Shown here: piece by piece, positions 22,801 to 33,424 of the stretch
How positions within the stretch are numbered: position 1 is the first letter of the stretch
How the letters are laid out: every line of letters starts with the position of its first letter
Translations under genes and position numbers: made by a program
Notes under the pieces: model-generated
Database searches by the model: none
What the model was told of the DNA's origin: nothing
Seen by the model: only the letters and a program-made list of their open reading frames with translations
Assembly (NCBI GenBank): GCA_949752795.1
Contig: OX457056.1
Span: 178,522,428-178,586,427 of the forward strand
DNA: 64,000 bases
Direction: 5' to 3'
DNA from: Hyperoodon ampullatus
Taxonomy: Eukaryota > Chordata > Mammalia > Artiodactyla > Ziphiidae

Positions 22801-23701
22801 TTGCTATAAACTTCCCTGTTAGAACTGCTTTTGCTGCATCTCATAGGTTTTGGGTCGTCGTGTATTCATTGTCATTTGTTTCTAGGTATTTTTTGACTTC
22901 CTCTTTGATTTCTTCAGCGATCTCTTGGTTATTTAGTAGTGTATTGTTCAGCCTCCATGTGTTCGTATTTTTTACAGATTTTTTTCCTGTAATTGATATC
23001 TAGTCTCATAGCGTTGTGGTCGGAAAAGATACTTGATACGATTTCAATTTTCTTAAATTTACTGAGGCTTGATTTGTGACCCAAGATATGATCTATCCTG
23101 AAGAATGTTCCATGAGCACTTGAGAAGAAAGTGTATTCTGTTGTTTTTGGATGGATTGTCCTATAAATATGAAGTAAGTCCATCTTGTTTAATGTATCAT
23201 TTAAAGTCTGTGTTTCCTCATTTATTTTCAGTTTGGATGATCTGTCCATTGGTGAAAGTGGGGTGTTAAAGTCCCATACTATGATTGTGTTACTGTCGAT
23301 TTCCCATTTCATGGCTGTTAGCATTTGCCTTATGTATTGAGGTGCTCCTATGTTGGGTGCATAAATATTTACAATTGTTATATCTTCCTCTTGAATTGAT
23401 CCCTTGATCATTATGTAGTGTCCTTCTTTGTCTCTTTTAATAGTCTTTATTTTAAAGTCTATTTTTTCTGACATGAGTATTGCTATTCCAGCTTTCTTTT
23501 GATTTCCATTTGCATAGACTATCTTTCTTCATCCCCTCACTTTCAGTCTGTATGTGTCCCTAGGTCTGAAGTGGGTCTCTTGTAGACAGCATATATATGG
23601 GTCTTGTTTTTGTATCCATTTAGCCTATGTATGTCTTTTGGTGGAGCATTGAATCCATTTACATTCAAGGTCGTTATTGATATGTGTGTTCCTATTACGA
23701 T
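19884..23701 (-). pseudogene. L1 ORF2 remnant, copy A (endonuclease and reverse transcriptase)
   Basis: Intact ORF2 encodes the protein that nicks target DNA (APE-like endonuclease) and primes reverse transcription of L1 RNA. Surviving frames are, from N to C: endonuclease at 22929-23474 (with 'DFNTPLSPMDRSS' and 'SDHNAMRLDI'), then RT pieces at 22390-22653, 22117-22329, 21650-21874 ('[10 protein letters not shown]') and 21413-21601. The C-terminal part is at 20598-20867 and 19884-20432 ('[16 protein letters not shown]'). The catalytic FADD motif is changed to FAED by a 'gaa' codon near 21611. The start codon appears changed to Ile (near 23699-23701). The gene is dead in several independent ways. 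Confidence 0.93.
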
Positions 23702-23767
23702 TTTCTTAATTGTTTTGGCTGTGTTGTTGCAGGTCTTTTCCTTCTCCTGTGTTTCCTGCCTAGAGAA

Positions 23768-24270
23768 GTTCCTTTAGCATTTGTTGTAAAGCTGGTTTGG
23801 TGGTGCTGAATTCTCTTAGCTTTTTCTTGTCTGTAAAGGTTTTAATTTCTCCATCAAATCTGAATGAGATCCTTGCTGGATAGAGTTATCTTGGTTGCAG
23901 GTTTTTCCCTTTCATCACTTTAAATATGTCCTTCTGGGACTTCCCTGGTGGCACAGTGGTTAAGAATCTGCCTGCCAATGCAGGGGACACAGGTTTGAGC
24001 CTTGGTCTGGGAAGATCCAACATGCCACAGAGCAACTAAGCCCATGCGCCACAACTACTGAGCCTGTGCTCTAGAGCCCGCAAGCCACGACTACTGAGCC
24101 TGTGTGCCACAACTATGGAAGCCTGTGTGCCTATAGCCCATGCTCCGCAAGAAGAGAAGCCATCGCAATGAGAAGCCCACTCACCGCAAAGAAGAGTAGT
24201 CACCGCTTGCCACAACTAGAGAAAGCCTGCACACAGCAATGAAGACACAACACAGACAAAAAATAAATAA

Positions 24271-24301
<31 letters not shown>

Positions 24302-24993
24302 TATAAGTTGTCCTTGCTTGCAGAGTTTCTGCTGAAAGATCAGTTGTTAACCTTATGGAGATTCCCTTGTATGTTATTTGTTGTTTTTCCCTTGCTGCTT
24401 TTAATATTTTCTCTTTGTATTTAATTTTGGATCATTTGATTAATATGTGTCTTGGTATGTTTCTCCTTGGATTTTTCCTGTATTGGACTCTCTGCACTTC
24501 CTGGACTTGATTGACTATTTCCTTTCCAGTATTACAGAAGTTTTCACCTATCAGCTCTTGAAATATTTTCTCAGTCCCTTTATTTTTCTCTTCTTCTTCT
24601 GGGACCCCTGTAATTTGAATGTTGTTGCATTTAATGATGCCCCAGAGGTCTCTGAGACTGTCTTCAATTCTTTTCATTCTTCTTTCTTTATTCTGCTCTG
24701 CAGTAGTTATTTCCACTATTTTATCTTCCAGGTCACTTATCCATTCTTCTGGCTCAGTTATTCTGCTACTGATTCCTTCTAGAGAATTTTTAAATTCATT
24801 TATTTTGTTGTTCATCATTGTTTGTTTTCCCTTTAGTTCTCTAGGTCCTGGTTAAATGTTTCTTGTATTTTCTCCATTGTATTTTCAAGATTTTGGATCA
24901 TCTTTACTATCATTACTCTGAATTCTTTTTCAGGTAGACTGCCTATTTCCTCTTCATTTGTTTGGTCTGGTGGGTTTTACCTTGCTCCTTCAT
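23768..24993 (-). pseudogene. L1 ORF1 remnant, copy A
   Basis: ORF1 encodes the coiled-coil, RNA-binding chaperone that coats L1 RNA. A recognisable frame at 24432-24818 carries the coiled-coil segment ('ITEPEEWISDLEDKIVEITT') and the start of the RNA-recognition domain. The likely start ATG survives (24991-24993), but a one-base loss shifts the frame within about ten codons. The C-terminal part is interrupted by a SINE at 23936-24308. Confidence 0.88.
23936..24308 (+). mobile_element. CHR-2-type SINE inside L1 copy A ORF1
   Basis: It starts 'gggacttccctggtggcaca' and runs through 'ccacaactactgagcctgtg' repeats to an A-rich tail followed by (TA)n at about 24279-24304. Short flanking copies of 'tgtcctt' (23927-23933, 24309-24315) fit a target duplication. 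Comparison with copy B shows that some L1 bases were lost at the site. Confidence 0.88.
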
Positions 24994-25339
24994 CTGCTTT
25001 GTCTTTCTCTGTCTCTTCTCATTTTGCTTAACTTACTGCATTTGGGGTCTCCTTTTTGCAGGCTGCAGGTTTGTAGTTCCCATTGTTTTTGGTGTCTGTC
25101 CCCAGTGGGTAAGGTTGGTTCAGTGGATTGTGTAGGCTTTCTGGTGGAGGGGACTGGTGCCCGTGTTATGGTGGATTAGGCTGGATCTTGTCTTTCTGGT
25201 GGGCAGGACTGCATCTGGTGGTGTGTTTTGGGGTGTCTGTGACCTTATTATGATTTTAGGCAGCCTCTCTGCTAATGGGTGGCATTGTGTTCCTGTCTTG
25301 CCTGTCTTGCCTGTTGTTTGGCGTAGGGTGTCCAGCACT

Positions 25340-26438
25340 GTAGCTTGAGAAATTTCCCTTTCTCTTCTTTGTTCGCACAGTTCCTGGGGTTCTGCTTTGG
25401 ATTCGGCCCAGCCTCTGTGCGTAGGTCACCTGAGGGTGTCTTTTCCCCCCTCAGAGAGGAGGGGTTTAAAGCAGCCGCTGATTCGGGGGCTGTGGCTCAC
25501 TCAGGCCGGGGGGAAGGAGGGGTACGGAGTGCGGGGTGAGCCTGCGGCGGCAGAGGCCAGCGTGACGTTGCACCAGCCTGAGGCGCGCCGTGCGTTCTCC
25601 CAGGGAAGTTGTCCCTGGATCACGGGACCCTGGCAGTGGCGGGCTGCACAGGCTCCCGGGAGGGGAGGTGTGGAGAGTGACCTGTGCTTGCACACAGGCT
25701 TCTTGGTGGCTGCAGCAGCAGCCTTAGCGTCTCATGCCCGTCTCTGGGGTCCGCGCTGATAGCCGCGGCTCGCTCCCGTCTCTGGAGTTCGTTTAGGCGG
25801 TGCTCTGAGTCCCCTCTCCTTGCGCACCCTGAAACAGTGGTCTCTTGACTCTTAGGCAGTTGCAGACTTTTTCCCGGACTCCGTCCCGGCTAGCCGTGGC
25901 GCACTAGCCCCCTTCAGGCTGTGTTCACGCTGCCAACCCCAGTCCTCTCCCTGGGATCTGACCTCTGAAGCCCGAGCCTCAGCTCCCAGCCCCCGCCCGC
26001 CCCGGCAGGTGAGCAGACAAGCCTCTCGGGCTGGTGAGTGCTGGTCGGCACCGGTCCTCTGTGCAGGAATCTCCCCACTTTGCCCTCTGCACCCCTGTGG
26101 CTGTGCTCTCCTCCACGGTTCCGAAGCTTTCCCCCTCGGCCACCCACAGTCTCTGCCCGCGAAGGGGCTTCCTAGTGTGTGGAAACCTTTCCTCCTTCAC
26201 GGCTCCCTCCCACTGGTGCAGGTCCCGTTCCTATCCTTTTGTCTCTGTTTATTCTTTTTTCTTTTGCCCTACTCAGGTACGTGGGGAGTTTCTTGCCTTT
26301 TGGGAGGTCTGAGGTGTTCTGCCAGCGTTCAGTAGGTGTTCTGTAGGAGTTGTTCCACATGTAGATGTATTTCTGATGTATTTGTGGGGAGGAAGGTGAT
26401 TTCCACGTCTTACTCCTCTGCCATCTTGAAGGTCTCCC
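25340..26438 (-). promoter_or_regulatory. L1 copy A 5' UTR and promoter, CpG-rich
   Basis: GC- and CpG-rich sequence upstream of ORF1, homologous to 49250-50354. At the extreme 5' end the L1 sense strand reads 'gaccttcaagatggcagagg' (about 26412-26433). Its 'caagatggc' matches the YY1 motif that positions transcription initiation in L1 promoters. It is CpG-depleted relative to copy B at several sites, as expected of a methylated, older copy. Open frames here are by-products of high GC. Confidence 0.8.
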
Positions 26439-26449
26439 CAAATATGATG

Positions 26450-27814
26450 TATTAATCCTTTTATATTCTTCCCTAAACTAGGTCCCTGTTCTCTTTATCT
26501 CTTGGTTTACAGACTCCGTGCTTACCTTACTTTAAATGAAAAACCAAAGCATGTGGTTTAAAAAAACATTTTTCTAAAACATTAAAAAAAATTTCTTCTT
26601 GAACCTTGGTGGCTATGTCCTCTTTTTAGTAAAACATTATTGCTTGCCTTTCTCTTTGGAAGCCTGAGGGTCCAAATACTTCCACCGTCCCTTCCTCTGG
26701 CAGCCAGGACTTGGTTCCAGTTCATTTACAGAGGCAGGAGCAAGAGCCGTGGTGTGTAGTGGTGACAGTGTTGGTGTTCAGCAGGCGTGGCAACAGTGTC
26801 CCACCCAGAACATTCATGTTAGGTTGTCCATTTAATAGCCGTTTGTCACTTCCTTTTCTGCCCAGATTATCCTCTTGTTGGGGAGCCCTGAGTCAGTCTA
26901 CCACAATGGAAGCTAAAAAGCCAGATATGAAGTCCCAGGCCCTGTAACAAGCCAGGAGCTGGGCATGTGACTTGGCTGATGAGATGGACTTACCTGGCAT
27001 TCTGAAGCTCATGATGCCCAGAAGACCTGGGCCAGTAGAGAATTCACTGGTCTCTGCAGTGGTGACAGCCGTGACCAATTGCCAGGGGCAGAAGTGATGG
27101 TGCTGGGGCGTGATCCAGGTCATGGTCACTTGGGACTGGGGCGATGCTCACATGTTACAGTGTTTAGCCTCTGAGGCAGATGTGCCATCACTGTGGGAGG
27201 AGTTCATGTGTTTCTGGTGATGCCTCTTCTCCTTAATCCTGATCATTTTCTGAGCCCCATTTTCCAGTCCTTCTGTCAATTCTAGGGCTCCCAAAGATGC
27301 TGTCAGTAAATTTATTTTCACTGAAGTCAGCCAGAGGCCGTTTATGTAGCATTTAAATAAGAGTCTGACTGATGCATTCCGCTCTTTAGGTCTCTGAATT
27401 TGTTGGTTTCTGCATCTTTTCAGCCGTTATCCTGTAGCCATCTTTTATGTCTAAGTTCCCTGTTTAGCTTAAGATAATCACAATTTCTTTCCATTTAATA
27501 TCTTCATCTCCTTGGAAGACCAGGCAGCTTCCTAAGTGGGCAAGTACTAAGGTGTGTGTGGGCCACCCGACACTCTCCTTTTTGCCTGTATTCATGGTGG
27601 CCTGAGGCCTGCATGCCCATTCACAGTTCCCTTAATCTAAGAACAATCCCACACTGCAGATGAGGCAGACACAACATTTCACATTTACTTTGTACTTTCT
27701 GGAGACACAGGACTTTGAGGTCATTGTCTCAGCATTCCTGGATGAGCCCAGATCTGAGGTTAACCCTTACCTCCAAGATTGGCAAAGAGCAAAAGGCATC
27801 ATAACACACCGTGC
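26450..27814. other. Unassigned sequence
   Basis: No gene, repeat or structural motif recognised. Open frames are 80 codons or fewer. Confidence 0.45.
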
Positions 27815-28365
27815 TGGGTGAGGGTGGAGTGTAGGTGTCACTCTCTTACATTGTTGGTGGGAACCTGAGAGGGCAGTCTGAGCATGCATACCTATCAAAA
27901 TTTTAAATGCACATTTCCTTTAACTTAGCAGTTTCAATTGTAGGAATTTGTCCTGCATACATACCCAAAGAAAGAAAATTTACTACAGCCCTGATTATGT
28001 TAGGGAAATTGTGGAAACAACCTAAAAGTTCATCCATAGGGGTCTAATGAAATAAAATACGGTAAATCAATCCAAGGACTACCATACGGCCATTTCAAAA
28101 TGAGAAGCAGAGATGGAACAGTGGAAAAAGCAAGGCATGAAACAGTGTACGCAGATGCTAAAAGGGAAGGCATATATCTATATGGATGTGTATGCATGGA
28201 CTACCGCTGGATATACTGGCAAGAGATTGGTAACTGGTTTTAATGGGAGAATGGGTGAGAGGAGGGGATGGACTTTTCACTTTATACTTTTCTGTACTCT
28301 GTGAGTTTTTAAAGAAGTCATATGTATGTATTACCTATTCAAAAATAAAAACATAATAAATATAT
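27815..28365 (+). mobile_element. Old L1 3' end (plus)
   Basis: The sequence runs 'cttacattgttggtgggaac', then 'ttagcagtttcaattgtagg', then 'attgtggaaacaacctaaaa', 'gttcatccataggggtctaa', and ends 'ctattcaaaaataaaaacat'. This is the order of an old mammalian L1 3' end and tail on the plus strand. The 5' side is missing. Confidence 0.75.
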
Positions 28366-28479
28366 ACATAGAGAAAGGAGTTATTAGCTTAAGTTTCTTG
28401 CGGCTAATGAGAAAAAAGTGCATTTTTCTTTGAATGAAATAAATTGTGTAACTTTAAAAAATAGAAGTAGGAAACACAA

Positions 28480-29290
28480 AGCTGTTGTCAAAAAATGGAA
28501 TAATTTTACCTCCGTCAAGTTGAATTATCCTGACAACATTTTTCTTTTAAATTTATTTATTTATTTATTTATGGCTGCATTCGGTCTTTGTTGCTGCGCA
28601 CAGGCTTTCTCTAATTGCATTGAGCAGGGGCTACTCTTCGCTGCAGTGTGTGGGCTTCTTATTGCGGTGGCTTCTCTTGTTGTGGAGCACGGGCTCTATG
28701 CACGCGGGCTTCAGTAGTTGTGGCACGTGAGCTCAGTAGTTGCGGTGCATGGGCTTCAGTAGTTGTGGCTAGTGGGCTCTAGAGCGCAGGCTCAGTAGTT
28801 GTGGTGCATGGGCTTAGTTGGTCTGCGGCATGTGGGATCTTCCCGGACCAGGGCTCGAACCCATGTCCCCTGCATTGGCAGGCAGATTCTTAACCACTGA
28901 GCCACCAGAGAAGTCCTATCCTGACAACATTTAATGCTGAGTTATCTGATGGAAATACTACTGGTTGCTTTTTGGTGGACTTAAAAACTGAGTCAGTAAT
29001 CATTTTCCCAATTGCTTTCTTCACATTTCCTACGTAACGCATTGTTGTATGGTCATGAGGTTCTGAATTGCCAAACCCAGTCATCACTTTCCGATATTTG
29101 CCTTGTTTGATCTCTTGGTCTCTGTTTTGGTGGTGGTGGGGGTATTGTTGAGTATCATTTTTTTTTCCTTAAAATTATCTTATTCCTTGGCTTTCACGAT
29201 GCCGTTTCAGAATCTGCTGCCTCTTTATCCTCTGCCTGATCCTTTGATTTCTGCTGCAGAAACGTCTCTAGAATCTTCCCTCTTCTCTTT
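28480..29290 (-). pseudogene. Unidentified broken reading frame, possibly a retrocopy or old transposon
   Basis: The minus strand has a 65-codon frame (28890-29087) beginning 'MMTGFGNSEPHDHTTMRYVG' with 'VGNVKKAIGKMITDSVFKST' inside. If the CHR-2 SINE (28542-28916) and one target copy are ignored, the same frame continues for about 20 codons to a stop. Upstream it is joined out of frame, through a run of nine A, to further codon-like sequence with stops. I recognise no family. It could be a decayed processed pseudogene, an old DNA-transposon gene, or chance. Confidence 0.3.
28542..28916 (-). mobile_element. CHR-2-type SINE (minus) with 16-bp target duplication
   Basis: The reversed tail has (attt)n and 'atggctgcattcggtctttg'. 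The reversed head ends 'aaccactgagccaccagaga'. The perfect duplication 'tatcctgacaacattt' flanks it at 28526-28541 and 28917-28932. Confidence 0.95.
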
Positions 29291-29769
29291 ATCCCAACAC
29301 AGTTGATTTAGGGTCTGTCCCAACTGTGCTCCACTGTGTTGTTGAGAACCTCTCATGTGGTCCACTCTCCTGGTCTCACAATGTTTTAGTCCATGTTCTA
29401 CAGGTCACACCTCTCTCGATGTGGCTCAGAAACATGCACTGATTCGTCTTTTGAAGATTAATGTCCACACTTCAAGTCACATTCAGGAGCTTTCACACTC
29501 TTGTCCTCAGCTTCATTCCAACCTCCCCCACTCCCACGCATCTTGTTACTCAAGTATTCTTGGTTACAGGTGAAGAAACCAGCTGGAGCTTAGTTTATCA
29601 AACAGGGGACGTTTTTGGAAGGATCCTGTGGCATCTCCTGGAATGGCCAAGGCTTGGGGCAGGTCAGGGCTGCAGCTGGCCTCAGGAACCACTGGAGCCA
29701 GGACCTGAATGTGGTCAGGCTTCTGCACCTCTTACCACTGCTCTTCTCTGGGAATTGACTCTTTGCTGC

Positions 29770-29874
29770 CTTTTTTTTTTTTTTTTTTTTTTCAAGTAAG
29801 CAATGCTTTTATTTTTACTTATTTTTTTTTAATTTTCTTTTTTTTTTTATACAGCAGGTTCTTATTAGTAAGAA
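29770..29874 (-). mobile_element. Very short 5'-truncated L1 3' end (minus)
   Basis: A run of more than 20 T and T/A-rich sequence lead to 'ttatacagcaggttcttatt', the 3'-UTR end also seen at 59796. 'tttgctgc' occurs on both sides (29762-29769, 29875-29882) as a short target duplication. The insert is about 105 bp. Confidence 0.6.
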
Positions 29875-29882
29875 TTTGCTGC

Positions 29883-31489
29883 TCTTTTTATCTTATAGCT
29901 TCAGCCACCAAGGAGGAATGGATTCTACCCATCCCAAGTCCAAATATCCCAGGAGAGTGATTCAATGGTTCAGTCTGGTCTAGGTGGGAAGAGTCAGGAA
30001 AGACCATGGCAGCTTCTCAAAACTGCCTGGATAGAGTTAGGGAGGTACAGTTTCTAGTCTGTGGTTGGCTCTTAGCAGTCAAATACCCTAGATGTTCAGA
30101 GCGCTTGGCATGCACCTCCCATCCTGTGTTTTCAACACATTCCTCCTCCTGCCTGGACTCCCTTCTGCTTCCATGAAGTCTTCTATATAATATTCCTCTC
30201 CCCAGGACACACAAATGCAGAGATGGTGACTATTTCCCCTGCAATCTCATAGCTCCTTGTACATATCATTACTAGTACTCACCACACTGTCTCCTAAAGT
30301 ACTGGTTTACAAGTCTGTCTGAACCAGCAGACCGTGCACCTTTCCTGGTGTGTCTCTCCTGTCTATTGCATTGCTGTCATTTATTAGAGGTCTGTTGAAC
30401 TAAGCAGGAGGGAGGGGGAAGAGGACCCCTCATCCCTCAGAGCATTATCCTCAGGCTGCTCTCCTTTCTCCATTCCCCTTGGTCGTCTGGGTGATCTTGC
30501 TTGGTGCATTGGGGGCTGAGGGCAGAGCTGAGGACTTGCTGTCCCGATACAGGGCTGACATGTTAAGGGCTCTTGTCTCTCTTATTCCCTGTGTACTAAG
30601 AACAATGTGCCCTCCAGCTAGGGGGGACCTGGAGGTGGGGCAGGTGGGAGTGAAGACACTGAACAGAAACCCAGTTCTTCCGGGAAGAGCTGAACTCATC
30701 TGAAGCTCTCAGAACTTCTCCAGCGTCTCCTCCACTGGGACCTGGTTTCTATCAAAGTCACACCCGGTTCCCACGAATTAGGCCTTTGAGAGAATTTCCC
30801 TCTCATCCTTCACAGGGAAGATGTAATGCTAAAAATGCACCCAGCTTAGCTGCTGCCTTTGCGAGGCTCTCCTTCAACCATGCTTATCACAGCTAGTCCC
30901 AGAGACAGTGCACCTGCTCTAGAGTGTTCTCCGTTGTTCTGTTGGGGCCATAAATACTGCCAGGTGGCACTTAGGTACTTACTAAGTCCTTCCTCAGGCG
31001 CCCCTTTATTTTAAAATTACCACGGTTTTAAGGATAAAAAACGTTACGGAAACAGGACCCCGTGGCACATGTCAATTTCTTGTCCAAAGCAGAGAACCCT
31101 GGGGGAAGAGCTGAGGAAGAGGGTCACCTTCATCTCCAAAAGTGTCTTTGAATCCAGAGAGGGCTGAATCCAAAGGGAAGCTTGGGATCATGCTGTTAGA
31201 CCATAGTAATTAACGGCAGCCCAAATAATTGGGAGATGGGAGGAAACCGATCAATCAGAAGCGTTTCGGGCAGGAAAGCTCTGAGTCACAACCCCATGTG
31301 GTTTCCAGGCTCCTCCAGCCTCTGGTTAGGCTCCTTGCTCTCCCTGGGATCTGAACTCTGTGTGCTCATCTTTTTCTGTGAGGCAAAATACCTGGGGTGG
31401 GACTCTGAAAGCCCACTGGGGTTCAGGCTGTAGGCTCCCCAAGTCTTGGCCATGCCCTTAAGGATGGGTGCTCAGGATGCTTTCAGTAG
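29883..31489. other. Unassigned sequence except an L2 fragment
   Basis: Apart from the L2 piece at 30250-30400 I see nothing recognisable. Paired opposite-strand frames at 30451-30703 have no domain. Confidence 0.45.
30250..30400 (+). repeat. L2 LINE 3' end (plus)
   Basis: 'tagctccttgtacatatcat' through 'gtttacaagtctgtctgaac' to 'catttattagaggtctgttg' follows the L2 3' end consensus, diverged. Confidence 0.5.
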
Positions 31490-31850
31490 TTTATATAACC
31501 ACACGGGTCATTCTGGCCATCCTCCCAACTCCTTCCTCAGGATTGCCCATCACAGTGAGTGATACCCTGTTGCCCAAGCCAGAATCCCAAGAGGCATACC
31601 CCCTCTTCCACTTTTCTAGGTACATTGGATTAGTCACTAAGTTAATTCAATTTGACCTTAAAAATTTCTCTGAATCCATCCCTTTGCAGCCCCTGTTCAT
31701 TTCTCACTCCAGCTAGTGTGATAACAGTTCTTACTCCCCAACCTCCAGCACTGTTTTCTCCCATCAACTCACCCTTCTACTGTCCACATTTAATCCCTGA
31801 ACTACACATCTGGCACGTCACTTCCCTCCTAAACATCCTTTCGCTGCCTC
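31490..31850 (+). repeat. L2-like LINE ORF2 fragment (plus)
   Basis: The stretch with 'attagtcactaagttaattc', 'aaaatttctctgaatccatc' and 'cctaaacatcctttcgctgc' follows the 3' part of L2-type ORF2 on the plus strand. Frames are broken. Confidence 0.5.
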
Positions 31851-33424
31851 TGCTCCTCTCTGTGTCGGGGGTTGAGGTGGCGACGTATATTTCTACATTT
31901 TCTTTTCTTATTCTGCGAATGTCTCTATATTTCTCTGGGCTCCATATGCCCAAGTGTGATGTGCCCATCAGTGCCTGGGAGCATGAGTGTGCCTGGGTCT
32001 GGAACTGAACATCCATGGGTCTGCGGCTGTGAAGGTCCAAGTGGATGAATGCTAGTTTGTTTCTGGGCACGTCTAAGCATCTCTGTGAATGGGTGTCTGA
32101 GTGTGTGTTCACTGGGCGTTTGTGTGTGAATTTCTGTGTGTGCATCTGTGTGCTTATGTGTCCCTGTGCAGTCCTGCATATTCTTCTGTCCTTCCTTGTT
32201 TGTCTGAGCCTGTCTCTCTGGGAGGGTGAGTGATTGCTGTCGATGGGGAATGTTCCAACAAGGAACAGTGTGAAAGAAATAATCTCACACTCCCCATAGA
32301 GCACACCGTGTGCTCTGTTCTTGACGAGTGAGTCGTTGCTGAGTTACTAAAAGTCAGTGCCTTTCCTCTCCAGCTAGGAAGCATCCACTTGTTGCTCGGT
32401 GTTTTAAATACACAAGCTTCCCTTCTTTTCTGCGATCCCTCTGAGGTTGGGAGCACAGAGCTGGGCAGGTTCTTATCTTTCTCTAAGATTCACTGAGTCA
32501 GGGAGAGTGCAGGCCCGCCTGTGCAGGGCAAGCTGAATGTGCCAGGCTCCTGAAGGAGAGCCCCGGCGCCGTGCAAGATTTGGGGCCGAGAGCAACTTTT
32601 CATTGCTGTGGCTCTTCTGGCTTTAGGGCCATTTGTAACAGGGCAGATGAAAGTGAAAGCTTTATAGGAAAGTGTTTATTTGAAAAGAACTGGCTGAGAG
32701 GTAGTGAGGAGTGAACAAGTTCAAGTGAGATAAGTCTGGGCAGCGAGGAATCCAGAAGAGTTAAGAGTGCCAGGGCAAGCAGGTGGAAGCCTGAGTCTCA
32801 GGCCCATATTTTCCTTCAGGGGCCTCCTTGTCCTGGCTTCATCCTTAGATAAGACAAATACAGCCTGTTCTCTGTTCCTCTTCTTGCTCTCCCGCCCCAA
32901 CCCATCATCTTATCAACCTCTGTGCTTCCTTCGAGGCCACTCTGACAACCCAGCATGGCACCATCATGCTTGGAATGATGCCAGGTAAACGCGAAACAAA
33001 AAACTTCTTTGACACGTAAGACAATATGGCCCTGGTGCCGATCATTGTGTGAATGAGGGGGATGAAGCCCTGGCCAGACAGTGCTTGTTCTCCATTGTGT
33101 GTCAGCCACAGAGCAGCGACTATAACTCGAGTGTCCTGACACCCTGTTGGGTGTCCTTTCCATCACACATAAATAGTTTTGGATGACTTTGGGTGTTGGG
33201 TGACTTTGATCTAAAACCAGAAAATAACTTCCATTTACGGGACCATACGAGTGAAGTCGCAACTCATGTAACGAGAGTTAGGAAAAGAGTGTGTGACCGT
33301 GGAATACAGGACTTTCATCTGGAAGGAATGTTTCTGCCTTTGAAGAGGCAGTTGCAGGAAGGTTTGATGTGGGCAAATATGGAGAGTTCTGAGAATGAGC
33401 GGCAGAGCGGCCAACTTAGTTCAG
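31851..33424. other. Unassigned sequence with an impure GT-rich tract
   Basis: Positions 32085-32165 are rich in GTGT and TCTGTGTG units. The 175-codon minus-strand frame (31777-32304) owes its openness to this composition. A 148-codon minus frame (32816-33262) has no recognisable domain. Confidence 0.45.

Larger units (their letters stand above)
19519..26438 (-). mobile_element. Nearly full-length L1 LINE, copy A (minus)
   Basis: A complete L1 layout on the minus strand: 5' UTR, ORF1, ORF2, 3' UTR and poly-A (the T-run near 19520). The perfect 11-bp duplication 'caaatatgatg' flanks it at 19508-19518 and 26439-26449. Length is about 6.9 kb including an inserted SINE (23936-24308). Compared with copy B (43921-50354) it lacks about 0.58 kb of the 5' region but keeps the 0.92 kb of ORF2 that copy B has lost. 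Many stops and frameshifts mean it is inactive. Confidence 0.95.

Noticed and set aside
25397..25759. 120-codon plus-strand frame, and 49278-49670 (130 codons)
   Set aside because: Both are the same region of the CpG-rich L1 5' UTR, antisense to the element. GC-rich composition gives few stops.
31777..32304. 175-codon minus-strand frame rich in His, Thr and Gln
   Set aside because: The plus strand is a GT-rich low-complexity stretch, which explains the open frame and the biased composition.
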